A stretch of 64,000 nucleotides of DNA from Phycisphaeraceae bacterium (GTDB lineage Bacteria > Planctomycetota > Phycisphaerae > Phycisphaerales > UBA1924): the NCBI GenBank assembly GCA_020639155.1, contig JACKHF010000001.1, forward strand, positions 310,001 to 374,000. Direction: 5' to 3'. The notes below the pieces were generated by a model that saw nothing but the letters and a program-made list of their open reading frames with translations, searched no databases and had not been told where the DNA came from. Positions 9,228 through 17,654 of this stretch are shown piece after piece. Made by a program: the position numbers and the translations under genes. Numbering within the stretch: position 1 is the stretch's first letter; every line of letters begins with the position of its first letter.

Positions 9228-9670
9228 AGCAGATGGGTATAACCGCAACGCTTGGTGAAGCAAGCTCGCTTGTACCCATCTGGCTCGCCGTGCCGATGGC
9301 TGGTGTTGTCATGCTCGCTGCGGCTGCCCACATCCTCACACTCAGACACGGGACGATGGACCACCGTCGGAAAAGCATCCGCACAGCGGTTGCGTGGCTG
9401 ACGCTCATCACAGCCCCGCTCTTAGCAGTCGCTTTCAGTATCGCGACCACTGACCAACCAAAGATCTTTATACTCTCATGGCTTGGTGTAATGGTGCTTG
9501 TCAGCGTGATTCTCGTGCTCGCGCTCTCAGATTCACTGGTCACCGGGCGTGAGGTGCGCACGAAGCTACGTACCTTGCAGCAACAGCAGCGCCAGATGGT
9601 TCGAGAGGCGTGCGCACGACTCATGCAAGAGCAGACAGGCCAGGATGCGCACGGAGAGACCACCACATGA
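9224..9670 (+). CDS. Small integral membrane protein, unknown
   Basis: 148 residues with about three hydrophobic segments (from LVPIWLAVPMAGVVMLAAAA, from VAWLTLITAPLLAVAFSIA and from ILSWLGVMVLVSVILVLAL). A charged, Gln-rich cytoplasmic tail that is likely helical or coiled coil follows (LRTLQQQQRQMVREACARL). It overlaps maf upstream and lpxK downstream by four bases each (ATGA), so the three are almost certainly one translationally coupled unit. I do not recognise a family. A role linked to lipid A or envelope biogenesis is only suggested by position. Confidence 0.75.
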   Translation: MKQMGITATLGEASSLVPIWLAVPMAGVVMLAAAAHILTLRHGTMDHRRKSIRTAVAWLTLITAPLLAVAFSIATTDQPKIFILSWLGVMVLVSVILVLALSDSLVTGREVRTKLRTLQQQQRQMVREACARLMQEQTGQDAHGETTT

Positions 9671-10761
9671 CCTCCATCGATGGTCGTGGTCAGTCAAATA
9701 ATGCATCAGTTGTTGAGCATCGCGGACCAGTGCCAGCATTCCTTGGCAGTGTGCTCAAACCTCTCTACACAATCGGTATTGCCCGTGCGAACAAGAAGTT
9801 TGATAGAGGCATCGGTGTCGAAACACTTGATATACCCGTGTTCAGCGTTGGCAATCTCACTGTCGGTGGCACAGGCAAGACTCCGATGGTGATTTATCTC
9901 GTGCGCGAGCTTCAGCGCCTTGACATCCGACCATGCATCGCAATGCGCGGATATGGCGCGACACCCGGGATGCCCAGCGACGAGCAGGATGAGTACACAC
10001 GCGCGCTTCCCGAAGTACCAGTCATTGCACAACCCGATCGGATCAATGGGATTCGTCATCTACTCGCAAGTGAGCGAGGACAAGACATCGATTGTGTTGT
10101 GCTCGATGACGGGTTTCAGCACCGGCAGATTGCGCGGGACTGCGACATTGTATTGATTGATGCATCGAAGCCGATCCATCGAGACTCGTTGCTGCCAAAG
10201 GGCTGGATGCGTGAGCCGATCTCGTCCTTGAAACGTGCAGATGTTATCATCATGACACGCGTACAGGATGCAGTGGAACTCGATGAAGCTTTCGGAGCTG
10301 TTCGTCAGCACGCACCGGATGTCACACCGGTTCGAGCATCGAATACATGGACCGAGTGCATTGTCAACGAGAACAACACTGATATGGCTCGTCCCGTGTC
10401 GTGGCTTTCAGACAAGTCCGTGTTTGTGGTCGCTGGCATCGGAAATCCCAGCTCATTTCTCCGGCAATGCGAGCAGCACACCACATCGATCGCAGGATCC
10501 ATGATGCTGCGCGATCACAATCCGTATGAGAACGCGACAGTCTTGCAGTTGATTGATTGTGCAGCAAAGAGCAGTGCCGATTGCATTCTGACAACCGACA
10601 AGGACTGGTCAAAGTTGCGCCATGTGCAATCTTCACGCTGGCCATGTCCTGTCGTACGACCGATCGTGGGAATGCAACTCGATAACCCCGGTGTGCTGAC
10701 GCAGCACATTCTGTCGGTCTTTGAGCGTGCACGCGCAGCAACGAAGCCTCTGTCAGGCTGA
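9667..10761 (+). CDS. lpxK: Tetraacyldisaccharide 4'-kinase
   Basis: 364 residues. LpxK phosphorylates the 4' position of the lipid A disaccharide at the inner membrane. The Walker A-type loop NLTVGGTGKTPMVIYLV lies near residue 65. It is followed by AMRGYG, the family block VVLDDGFQHRQIARDCDIVL, and LPKGWMREPISSLKRADVII. The C-terminal half has VFVVAGIGNPSSF, DHNPY and LTTDKDWSKL, all LpxK features. The start is the ATG in the ATGA overlap with the membrane-protein gene. Its presence indicates that the organism makes lipid A. No other lpx gene is in the window. Confidence 0.94.
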   Translation: MTSIDGRGQSNNASVVEHRGPVPAFLGSVLKPLYTIGIARANKKFDRGIGVETLDIPVFSVGNLTVGGTGKTPMVIYLVRELQRLDIRPCIAMRGYGATPGMPSDEQDEYTRALPEVPVIAQPDRINGIRHLLASERGQDIDCVVLDDGFQHRQIARDCDIVLIDASKPIHRDSLLPKGWMREPISSLKRADVIIMTRVQDAVELDEAFGAVRQHAPDVTPVRASNTWTECIVNENNTDMARPVSWLSDKSVFVVAGIGNPSSFLRQCEQHTTSIAGSMMLRDHNPYENATVLQLIDCAAKSSADCILTTDKDWSKLRHVQSSRWPCPVVRPIVGMQLDNPGVLTQHILSVFERARAATKPLSG

Positions 10762-11346
10762 CGAGCCGCGCAGCGTTATTTCCGCATCCTCCTTGCGGAC
10801 GAACGTCATGCGCTGGCGATCCTTCACCACGCCGGGGAACCTCAGCGCTTTGCTGTGTGAGACCGCGTAGACACCCGGCGCAAGCACTCCAGCAGCAAAG
10901 ATTGACTCTGTGAGGTTCTGGAGTGCATCCGATCGTTTCATCGCGTACGGACGAATTGCTCCCGTCAGAATGATCGGTGCAGATGGATATGGAATCGCTG
11001 CATGCAACGCCTCTCCGGTCACTTCGAGCGTGTCCGTGCCGTGCAGCACAACAACCGGACTGGCATCTGCACCACCTATCGCGCTGGTGGCAGCGTCGCA
11101 GTCCTTCGTCGCAGAGTTGGGTGCTGCAATCGCTCGGACAATCTGTGTGATACGTGCTCGATCGGCATCGGTCATGAGCAGACTGTCCTTGCTCATAAGT
11201 TCAATGACGTTGATCGACGCATCATCAAGGCGCAACCGTCGAAGCATCTGGCGCACGATCGAGCCACGATTCGAGAGTTCGCCCGTCGACTCGTCGTATG
11301 TCTTCTCGATGGTGCCACCAGTTGTGACAAGGGTGATGGTGCGCAC
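10753..11346 (-). CDS. Asparaginase, short form (N-terminal domain only)
   Basis: 197 residues, whereas classical type I/II asparaginases have about 330. It contains the first catalytic box TLVTTGGTIEKTYDE at the extreme N-terminus, then VVLHGTDTLEVTGEAL with the second Thr-Asp pair, and PIILTGAIRP. The C-terminal domain that completes the dimer active site is missing, and the protein ends after KDRQRMTFVRKEDAEITLRG. The GTG at 11346 has AAAGG six bases upstream. The longer frame reaching 11547 runs back through the tRNA gene and is not credible. It overlaps the end of lpxK by nine bases, tail to tail. Hydrolysis of Asn or another amide is inferred. Confidence 0.8.
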   Translation of the reverse strand: MRTITLVTTGGTIEKTYDESTGELSNRGSIVRQMLRRLRLDDASINVIELMSKDSLLMTDADRARITQIVRAIAAPNSATKDCDAATSAIGGADASPVVVLHGTDTLEVTGEALHAAIPYPSAPIILTGAIRPYAMKRSDALQNLTESIFAAGVLAPGVYAVSHSKALRFPGVVKDRQRMTFVRKEDAEITLRGSSA

Positions 11347-11462
11347 GGCATGCCTTTCGAACGGAGTGCAGGAGTCAGGGATGACGAGCAAACATGGTAT
11401 CGGTTGGATGGTGATCGTCTTGAGCGTACCATCAGCCCCTCCGGCCTTCGGCTGGAGCCGCA

Positions 11463-11546
11463 GCCGAAGTGGCGGAATTGGCAGACGCGGTGGATTCAAA
11501 ATCCACTTGGGTAAAACCAGTGGGGGTTCAAGTCCCCCCTTCGGCA
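11463..11546 (+). tRNA. tRNA-Leu (anticodon CAA)
   Basis: The acceptor stem GCCGAAG pairs with CTTCGGC, followed by discriminator A. The anticodon loop TTCAAAA at 11495-11501 gives CAA at 11497-11499, which reads UUG. A long variable arm (around TTGGGTAAAACCA) marks a class II tRNA, and the T arm is GGGGGTTCAAGTCCCCC. CCA is not encoded. Confidence 0.96.
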
Positions 11547-11705
11547 TTTCCTATCATATTCCTAACATAAAATCCCGCTTACCGGAACTTCCAAAGGACA
11601 AACGGAATACCATATCCACAACTCCAGAATTCAAAGAGGATCGTTGGAACTGTTGTAACTCCATTTCATCTGAGAAGATGCGGCGTATTCCATGGGGGGA
11701 TCGAG

Positions 11706-12176
11706 ATGCTTACACAGGGTGTGGGATATGCATGCCAGGCGCTAGCCGTCATTGCACTCGATAAGAAGAAGACCCATCTTGTCAAGGATATCGCCACCGA
11801 AGCTGGGATCCCCGCTCCGTATCTTGCCAAGATCATCCAGCAGCTTGCCAAGCGCGGGTTTGTCTCAACCAGGCGCGGTGTCGGCGGTGGTGTTACTTTA
11901 ATGGTTGAGCCTGCATCAATCACCCTCTTCGAGGTGTGTGATGCGCTCGACGATCCCATCGTCCAGAAGCGATGCATGCTCGGAACAGAGGAATGCTCAG
12001 ACGATCGTGCGTGCCCATGCCACGTGTTCTGGGTAAGCCATCGTGGCGAGTATCACGATTTTCTCCACTCGACAACGATTGCCGACATGGCTGCCTTTGA
12101 ATCAACCCAGAAAGCGCGGGCCAACGGTGAGAAGATCCAGCAAGTGAATATCCGCATTCCCAAGCCAAGACCGTAA
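11706..12176 (+). CDS. Rrf2-family transcriptional regulator with Fe-S type cysteines
   Basis: 156 residues. The winged helix-turn-helix includes TEAGIPAPYLAKIIQQLAK and the wing TRRGVGGG. Four cysteines lie in the sensor loop (Cys90, Cys97, Cys103, Cys105: CMLGTEECSDDRACPC), the arrangement used for Fe-S cluster binding by IscR, NsrR and RsrR-type regulators. It could therefore sense iron-sulfur status, NO or redox. GGGGGAT sits just before the ATG. It is not adjacent to the isc operon at 28-30 kb, and whether it controls that operon is an open question. The AI-2E-family permease gene lies downstream in the opposite direction. Confidence 0.9.
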   Translation: MLTQGVGYACQALAVIALDKKKTHLVKDIATEAGIPAPYLAKIIQQLAKRGFVSTRRGVGGGVTLMVEPASITLFEVCDALDDPIVQKRCMLGTEECSDDRACPCHVFWVSHRGEYHDFLHSTTIADMAAFESTQKARANGEKIQQVNIRIPKPRP

Positions 12177-12188
12177 AACAGCTTGTCG

Positions 12189-13958
12189 CTACTTTGTTCC
12201 GATCGGCAGGAAGTCCTGCACTTCACCCTCCGTCCATGCCTGGAACCGTGGCCAGAACACTTCCTTGAGCAGGATCTTGACACACGCAGCGATTGGAATC
12301 GCAATCAGCAATCCATACACGCCAAACAGGGCACCACCCGCGAGCGATGCAAACAGAATCGTTGGCGTGTCCATCCCCGTGCTCTGCCCCTGTATCTTGG
12401 GTGTCAGGATGTAGTCATCAAATGCTTGCAATACGAGATACACAATAACTGGCGCTATCACGACCCACCACCATGCTGCACGGAACCCGGTGTGATCTCC
12501 CGCTGCAATGCCAAGTCCGATGACAGAAGCTGGAATACCAACCAGCGCAACGTACGGAATCATCGAGAGGAACCCGACGATCACACCGAGCACAATCGGC
12601 ATCGGAACACCGATGAGCGCGTACGCGATCGAGAACAGCACGGATTGGATCAACGCGATAATCAATCTGCCTCGCACAAACCCAGCAACGACATTGTCCA
12701 TCTGGGAGATGAGATCAACAACACGCGTCTCGTTCTTGTCGGGCAGCAGAGATCGACCGAACTTCAGCACTTCCGGATAGCCGGTGGAGATAAAGAAGAA
12801 GAAGAACGCGGTCAAAAAGAGTGCGAAGAGCAGTTTCCCGAGCGATGTCGCCGTCCGCAGCAATGTCGCGGCAGCGTCGACACCGGAACCAACCGCCCTG
12901 CTTGCAATGGCATCAGCATTGTTCTTAATCCAGTTCAACGCTGTTTCAAAGACACCATACTGGCGCACACGATCGAAGTCTGAGATATGCCCGACCGCAT
13001 CGCGGTTCATCACAAACAAGCATCCGGACTGAACGATTCCCGGCAACCGGCTGAACGTTTCGCGAAGCTTCGGGATTGTGTCACGGAGTTTGTCGTCTTC
13101 GGTTTCGAGCACAACAGGCTTGGGATCCCCTCCATTTGTATCAAACCTACCCGCCATCGCAATTGCCTTCTTCAGGTTGTACTCAAGATCAAGCAACTCT
13201 CTTCGCTGCTGGGCAACAACAGCATCGTACGTTTCCAGCTCACTCCTGAGCTTGTCGAGTTCACGTTCACTGAGCTGCTCAGTTTGAGATGTATCTTCAC
13301 CTGTACCTGCTGGCGGTTGTGTTGACTGTTCGAGCAGTTGCTTTGCTTTCTGTTGATCCTCTTCCGACTTGTCAAGCTTTTCTGTTGCTTCCTTGATCTG
13401 GGTTTCAATCGTCGTGATGGACTCTTCGTCTCGTTCGATCAGGAGCAGGTAGCGCCCATTGTTGAGATAGCTCTTCTGCCGTGAGAACTCGATCATCGGG
13501 AGCACACTTCTGGTCTCGTTGCTCAGCCTGACGACCTGCAGCACATCCTCGGTTGTCGTCGCAATCTGCGAGATGAACCGTGCCCCCTGTGTCACAGCCA
13601 GCACAGCACCAAATGCTACAGGCACAACAAGAATGAACACAATAAATCCGATGAGAAACGCGACAGCACCCTGCCGACTGAACCATCCTCGTACAACAAC
13701 CAGCCAGTTGATGACAGGTTCGAACAGATAGGCAAGCAAAAGCGCAAGCAGCATCGGGACAGTCACGATGCTCGCTTTGTACCCGATCAGGAACACCCCA
13801 ACGATTGCAAGACCAAGCAGCACATCGCGCACTGGCTGAATCTGCCAGAGATGGCGATCCTGCCAGACCGGTTGCGCGGAAACTTCAGGCATGTCATCGG
13901 CACCCGACTTGGGAGCCTGTTTCCGACTGGATGAGGACGTGGTCTTGCGTTTGGCCAT
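12189..13958 (-). CDS. AI-2E family (PF01594) transporter with long coiled-coil insert
   Basis: 589 residues. The front pair of transmembrane segments (DVLLGLAIVGVFLIGYKASI, VPMLLALLLAYLFEPVINWL) and the C-terminal block are typical of the AI-2E exporter/permease family. The C-terminal block includes FLSMIPYVALVGIPASVIGL and the signature DDYILTPKIQGQSTGMDTP, ending IPIAACVKIL. Between them, around residues 140-330, lies an extra charged region rich in Glu, Lys and Gln that reads as coiled coil. Usual members have about 350 residues. Substrate is unknown: members range from autoinducer-2 exporters to Na+/H+ antiporters. The N-terminus is Lys/Ser rich and cytoplasmic. Confidence 0.85.
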   Translation of the reverse strand: MAKRKTTSSSSRKQAPKSGADDMPEVSAQPVWQDRHLWQIQPVRDVLLGLAIVGVFLIGYKASIVTVPMLLALLLAYLFEPVINWLVVVRGWFSRQGAVAFLIGFIVFILVVPVAFGAVLAVTQGARFISQIATTTEDVLQVVRLSNETRSVLPMIEFSRQKSYLNNGRYLLLIERDEESITTIETQIKEATEKLDKSEEDQQKAKQLLEQSTQPPAGTGEDTSQTEQLSERELDKLRSELETYDAVVAQQRRELLDLEYNLKKAIAMAGRFDTNGGDPKPVVLETEDDKLRDTIPKLRETFSRLPGIVQSGCLFVMNRDAVGHISDFDRVRQYGVFETALNWIKNNADAIASRAVGSGVDAAATLLRTATSLGKLLFALFLTAFFFFFISTGYPEVLKFGRSLLPDKNETRVVDLISQMDNVVAGFVRGRLIIALIQSVLFSIAYALIGVPMPIVLGVIVGFLSMIPYVALVGIPASVIGLGIAAGDHTGFRAAWWWVVIAPVIVYLVLQAFDDYILTPKIQGQSTGMDTPTILFASLAGGALFGVYGLLIAIPIAACVKILLKEVFWPRFQAWTEGEVQDFLPIGTK

Positions 13959-14028
13959 CGAGGTGTTTTATCGACACCGCCGACCCAAACAGGTGAGAAT
14001 CGGAACCTGAGAACGAATGAAAATCGGC

Positions 14029-14502
14029 TCAGTTGCTGGCTTTGGGGGTCTGCTGCGTGTTTTCGCCGCGCTTGTAGACCGAATCATTGGGCCCAAACGC
14101 CTCGTCAAAGTCGAACACTGCCCGGAAGTCTGTTACCGTGTCCTGGTCAGATTTGCGCATCAACCCTGCGTCGATCATTGCAAAGACGATGTTGCCAAAG
14201 TCTTCCGTGCGATTCACGCCCCACTTTGACATCACCGTTCGAGCAAGCAGGCCATATCGCTTAAGTGCAAAGTCGCGAAGCCCCATGCAGAGTTGCTGTC
14301 CAGAAACATGACGACTTGCTTCTTCATCAGACGACAGAAGATCAATACTTGGATCGTCGGCATCTTCCTCACTTGATGCGTTGGTGCCATGCACCATCTC
14401 GGCGGTGTGTGAGAGTCCCTGGCGGACAAACTCGAACGCTTCCGGCGGGTAATCGCCAGCGCACGCTCTCAGCAGATCCCAGTACGACTCAATCGATGCC
14501 AC
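14029..14502 (-). CDS. Minf_1886-like (TIGR04138-type) Planctomycetes/Verrucomicrobia protein
   Basis: 157 residues from the GTG at 14502, which has GGAGAG about seven bases upstream; a second GTG at 14526 lacks one. The body matches the conserved plan I remember for this family: EAFEFVRQGLSHTAEMVHG, then HVSGQQLCMGLRDFALKRYG, then WGVNRTEDFGNIVFAMIDAG and a closing DFRAVFDFDEAF. Function is unknown and the family is largely restricted to the PVC superphylum, which supports the taxonomic reading of the window. An acidic insert sits between the first two blocks. Confidence 0.75.
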   Translation of the reverse strand: MASIESYWDLLRACAGDYPPEAFEFVRQGLSHTAEMVHGTNASSEEDADDPSIDLLSSDEEASRHVSGQQLCMGLRDFALKRYGLLARTVMSKWGVNRTEDFGNIVFAMIDAGLMRKSDQDTVTDFRAVFDFDEAFGPNDSVYKRGENTQQTPKASN

Positions 14503-14705
14503 GCCACACTCTCCATCGGCACGCACAGCACGCCTGTATGTTTATGGTATTCCATGTTTGGCATCGTGTCAGCACCTTATCCATCGGGTTTTCACCGAAA
14601 CCACGCAATGACACCTGCGCACGGTTATTCACGGACAAACAGCAGCGCTTGACTTGTGCTTTCGTCCGAGAAGGCGGGTCGTTCAGAAATGGTTAGCGTG
14701 CAGCG

Positions 14706-16127
14706 TCAGCACACCCTGCACGGGTGCATGCCCTCAAGCACCACAGCCAGACACGATCCTGCATCGTGAATCGTCGCGGATTGCTCAACCCTTACCGCGA
14801 TGATGCCAGCCACTTGCGCTTCATTTCGGATGATGAACAGGCTGGGATCCAACCCAAGCGCACGAGCACCGTGTACTGTTGCCATCTGGAGCAGCATCAG
14901 CGGATCTGCATTATCGCGCGAGTGCAGCAAACGCATCTCATCAAATATGCTCATCCCATCTCGCGTTGCATCGTTCGCAGTATCCGGAAGGTTCACGATC
15001 GAATCTGTGCCAAGCGCAACAGGAATGCCTGCATTCAGCATGTCTCTGTATCGATGTGGTCCAAAGTGCAGATGCGCACCAAAGTAGTCGCTTGCGCGCG
15101 GACAGTAAGCCACCGCGACGTTCGAATCAGCAAGTATTTGAATATCCTCATCGTTTGCGTTGTTCACATGCGCAAGCAGCATCGGTGTGCTTGCTTGAGA
15201 CGCAAGTTCCAGCACCGGCGCAAGGTGCTGCACGGGCGACAATCCGTGCCCGATGCGTCCAGCAATATCTTCATCCCAGATACCGAAACGCTCTAGCAGT
15301 TCCCGTTGCGGCCCGGTTGCGCGCGCAACAAACTCCCGCTCCTCAACTGATTCCGCAAGGTGCGTGGAAACGGGCCAACCGAGTAAACACGCGCGCACCA
15401 TCGTCCATTGGTACTGTCTGATGTCGACCGTGTTTGGCGCGTGCGGCTGGAGTCCCAGTTTGACGCGCGACGTAGGTGATGGGATCGGTTCGTGTTCAAA
15501 CTCCTGCACAACGGGTTGGCCAGCACCAATAAGCAGTTCGGCAACGTGTTCCGTAAACATTGATGCAAACGAGGTTTCATACGTCCCAATCCCAAAGAAC
15601 TCGATAAAACTCACACCGCGCATGCCTGAAGCTGAAAGCTGGCGGTACGGTGCAATACTGATTCGCTTCGGCATTGCTCCAGAAATATCGCCAATCGCGA
15701 CGGTCCCGCCTGCACGGCTCAGTTCAATCCCGCGCTGGACCGACGCTTCAATCATGGCATCGTCCGTCAGACGGTTGGCACGAATCATGTCGACCCAAGG
15801 CACAAACCCCTTTGCTGGATCGTGCAGTTGCGGTCCAATGTGGGTGAGATCCAGATGGGTGTGTGCGTTGACCAGACCCGGAAGAAGCACCGAGTCCGGC
15901 AGTTCCACTCGAGTAGCGTGGATGGCAGCAGGATGGGCACAGACTTCATCTGGCATGCCAACTGCAAGAATCCTCCAGTCAGCCGGCTCATCAGTTGCAC
16001 GCTGAGCCAGAAGAGCGGCTGGAGCCCAGAACCCCCCATCAGGAGACACACAAGCTCGCCCAACGAACAGCTTCAGAGATGAAGTATCATCTTGTTGTAA
16101 AAGATGTTGCGCGTGTTCCGGCGTCAT
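14706..16127 (-). CDS. Amidohydrolase (cytosine deaminase/aminofutalosine deaminase-like)
   Basis: 473 residues with the full amidohydrolase layout: an N-terminal beta segment, a metal-dependent barrel and a short C-terminal beta segment. Metal ligands are visible in LPGLVNAHTHLDLTHIG (His-x-His), WPVSTHLAESVEERE (His), the late-barrel AHVNNANDED, and VALGTDSIVNLPD (Asp). The HLAES and GTDSxxN boxes are typical of the adenosine/SAH/aminofutalosine/guanine deaminase branch. The exact substrate cannot be read; a role in futalosine menaquinone synthesis is one option. GGGAG precedes the ATG. Confidence 0.82.
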   Translation of the reverse strand: MTPEHAQHLLQQDDTSSLKLFVGRACVSPDGGFWAPAALLAQRATDEPADWRILAVGMPDEVCAHPAAIHATRVELPDSVLLPGLVNAHTHLDLTHIGPQLHDPAKGFVPWVDMIRANRLTDDAMIEASVQRGIELSRAGGTVAIGDISGAMPKRISIAPYRQLSASGMRGVSFIEFFGIGTYETSFASMFTEHVAELLIGAGQPVVQEFEHEPIPSPTSRVKLGLQPHAPNTVDIRQYQWTMVRACLLGWPVSTHLAESVEEREFVARATGPQRELLERFGIWDEDIAGRIGHGLSPVQHLAPVLELASQASTPMLLAHVNNANDEDIQILADSNVAVAYCPRASDYFGAHLHFGPHRYRDMLNAGIPVALGTDSIVNLPDTANDATRDGMSIFDEMRLLHSRDNADPLMLLQMATVHGARALGLDPSLFIIRNEAQVAGIIAVRVEQSATIHDAGSCLAVVLEGMHPCRVC

Positions 16128-16593
16128 TCCACTCCCATTTCTACTCCTGGTTCAATGATGTCCTGAATGGTGAACACTCGTACGAACGAAATGACGGTAT
16201 CCATGTGCAGCGGAGTTTGGGACCGGCGACTCTTTTCCCCACGTTATCCACTCGTGTTGCACATGCAGGGTGTTTTGGTGATTCTGTCGGTTGTATGCCG
16301 ATATTCTGCTGATGTGACTTTGATGTATTGACAGTTTGATCATCTTCTCGCGAATTGGCCGAGATCAAGCCTATTGTGGGGAAAGTCACGACTCGACACG
16401 CGAGGCACACCAGACGTTTTACGTGGTTTGCGTGCCGGGAAGACAGGGCATGGCTGGCATGCGTATGCATGCGACCTTTGCACGGTCTTTGCATTTGCTG
16501 GCAACTCATACACGCTGGTCCGACACGGGGTGGGACCTGCACGCAAGGGAACACACCCCGCTCGATCGAACATATGACTGGGAGATTGGCAAC
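16128..16593. other. Long intergenic region
   Basis: 466 bases between the divergent amidohydrolase and OmpA-like lipoprotein genes. The downstream frame stays open back to 16336, but that stretch lacks protein-like character and the lipoprotein signal starts at 16594. TTGACA at 16328-16333 could be a -35 element, with no good -10 behind it. No RNA gene was recognised. Confidence 0.6.
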
Positions 16594-17490
16594 ATGAGCA
16601 GGAATCACACGTCTCGCTTCGGCTCAACCGTCCGCCGTGCAGTCTTTGGGGCTGCTGCAGTGATTGTCGGGTTTGGTGCATTGACAGGCTGTACGTCTGA
16701 GCAGGCTTACGCCGACATCCGCGAAGAGAACCGTGCACTTAATGAACGCATCACGAAACTCAGTTCTGAGAACCTGCAATATCAGTCAGCCGCTGGTGTG
16801 CAACAGTCAGAACTCATCCGTCAGGAGCAGACGATTTCAGATCTGCGGCAGGCGAACACACAGCTGACTGATCAGATCACCAACATGGGCGGTCGCATTG
16901 ATGACCTCAATCGCCGCTTGGTGGATACGCCGCTCACTATGCTGGACCCCGGCACAGATCGCGCTCTGCGCAATCTGGCGTTGAGCTATCCAAACCTTTT
17001 GTCATATGACTCGGAAACCGGCATGATCCGGTTCACGAGCGATCTCACGTTCAACTCAGGTTCGGACGTTGTCAACCCCGGCGCGCTCGAAGCATTGCAG
17101 ACCTTTGCACGTGTGCTCCAAACAGAGGCATCAATCTACGACGTGCAAGTTGTTGGTCACACCGACTCACAACCGATCAGCTCAAAGTCTGCCAAGAATC
17201 ATCCAACGAACCGCCATCTCGCGTGCCATCGAGCAATCGCGGTTGCAAACTCGCTTGTGAACACGGGTGTTCCTGCAACGCGCATCATGGCTGGTGGATG
17301 GGGTGAGTATCGCCCGCTCGTGCCCAATGCCGCAAATGGAAACACACCACAGAACCGTCGCGTTGAAATCTTCCTGACCAAATCAACTGCAGGTATCGGC
17401 TATGGCAGCAACCTTCCCAACAACATGGCTCCGATCACAACAACACCAAACCGTCCCGTGACACAGGTGCCTGAAGAGGTTGTAAAGTAA
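16594..17490 (+). CDS. OmpA-family lipoprotein, peptidoglycan-binding
   Basis: 298 residues. A lipoprotein signal peptide ends in the lipobox GALTGC (Cys33). A coiled coil of about 80 residues follows (heptad-rich, from EENRALNERITKLSSENLQY). The C-terminal OmpA/MotB domain has FTSDLTFNSGSDVVN, VQVVGHTDSQPI, and ATRIMAGGWGEYRPLVPN, closing with NRRVEIFL. It probably anchors the outer membrane to peptidoglycan through diaminopimelate. The ATG at 16594 has GGGAG about nine bases upstream. A Thr/Pro/Asn-rich tail of about 35 residues follows the domain. Confidence 0.9.
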   Translation: MSRNHTSRFGSTVRRAVFGAAAVIVGFGALTGCTSEQAYADIREENRALNERITKLSSENLQYQSAAGVQQSELIRQEQTISDLRQANTQLTDQITNMGGRIDDLNRRLVDTPLTMLDPGTDRALRNLALSYPNLLSYDSETGMIRFTSDLTFNSGSDVVNPGALEALQTFARVLQTEASIYDVQVVGHTDSQPISSKSAKNHPTNRHLACHRAIAVANSLVNTGVPATRIMAGGWGEYRPLVPNAANGNTPQNRRVEIFLTKSTAGIGYGSNLPNNMAPITTTPNRPVTQVPEEVVK

Positions 17491-17521
17491 AGCAGAGTTT
17501 ACGATTTTGATGTATAAACCG

Positions 17522-17561
17522 CACGGACCCGTCAACTCAGAGACGCGTCCGTGTTTTCTTT
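17522..17561 (+). terminator. Terminator after the OmpA-like lipoprotein gene
   Basis: A 7-bp stem (CACGGAC 17522-17528 / GTCCGTG 17547-17553) is followed by TTTTCTTT. Confidence 0.7.
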
Positions 17562-17580
17562 GCACACACCACGAACTTCA

Positions 17581-17620
17581 GAAACGAAAACAGATGCATC
17601 CCAATGAAGGGATGCATCTG
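17581..17620 (-). terminator. Strong terminator hairpin for the sorting-tail protein gene
   Basis: A perfect 12-bp stem (CAGATGCATCCC 17591-17602 / 17609-17620) has a 6-base loop. On the minus strand it is followed by TTTTCGTTTC. The plus strand also has T-rich bases after it (ATCGATTTT), so it may work in both directions. Confidence 0.8.
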
Positions 17621-17654
17621 ATCGATTTTGCTCAAACTCAGTATGAAGTTTGTA

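Noticed and set aside
11347..11547. Upstream extension of the asparaginase frame
   Set aside because: It reads through the tRNA-Leu gene in antisense. The GTG at 11346 has a proper AAAGG.
16244..16251. TTATCCAC, a DnaA-box-like sequence
   Set aside because: A single copy with no dnaA, dnaN or other boxes nearby. It gives no support for a replication origin.
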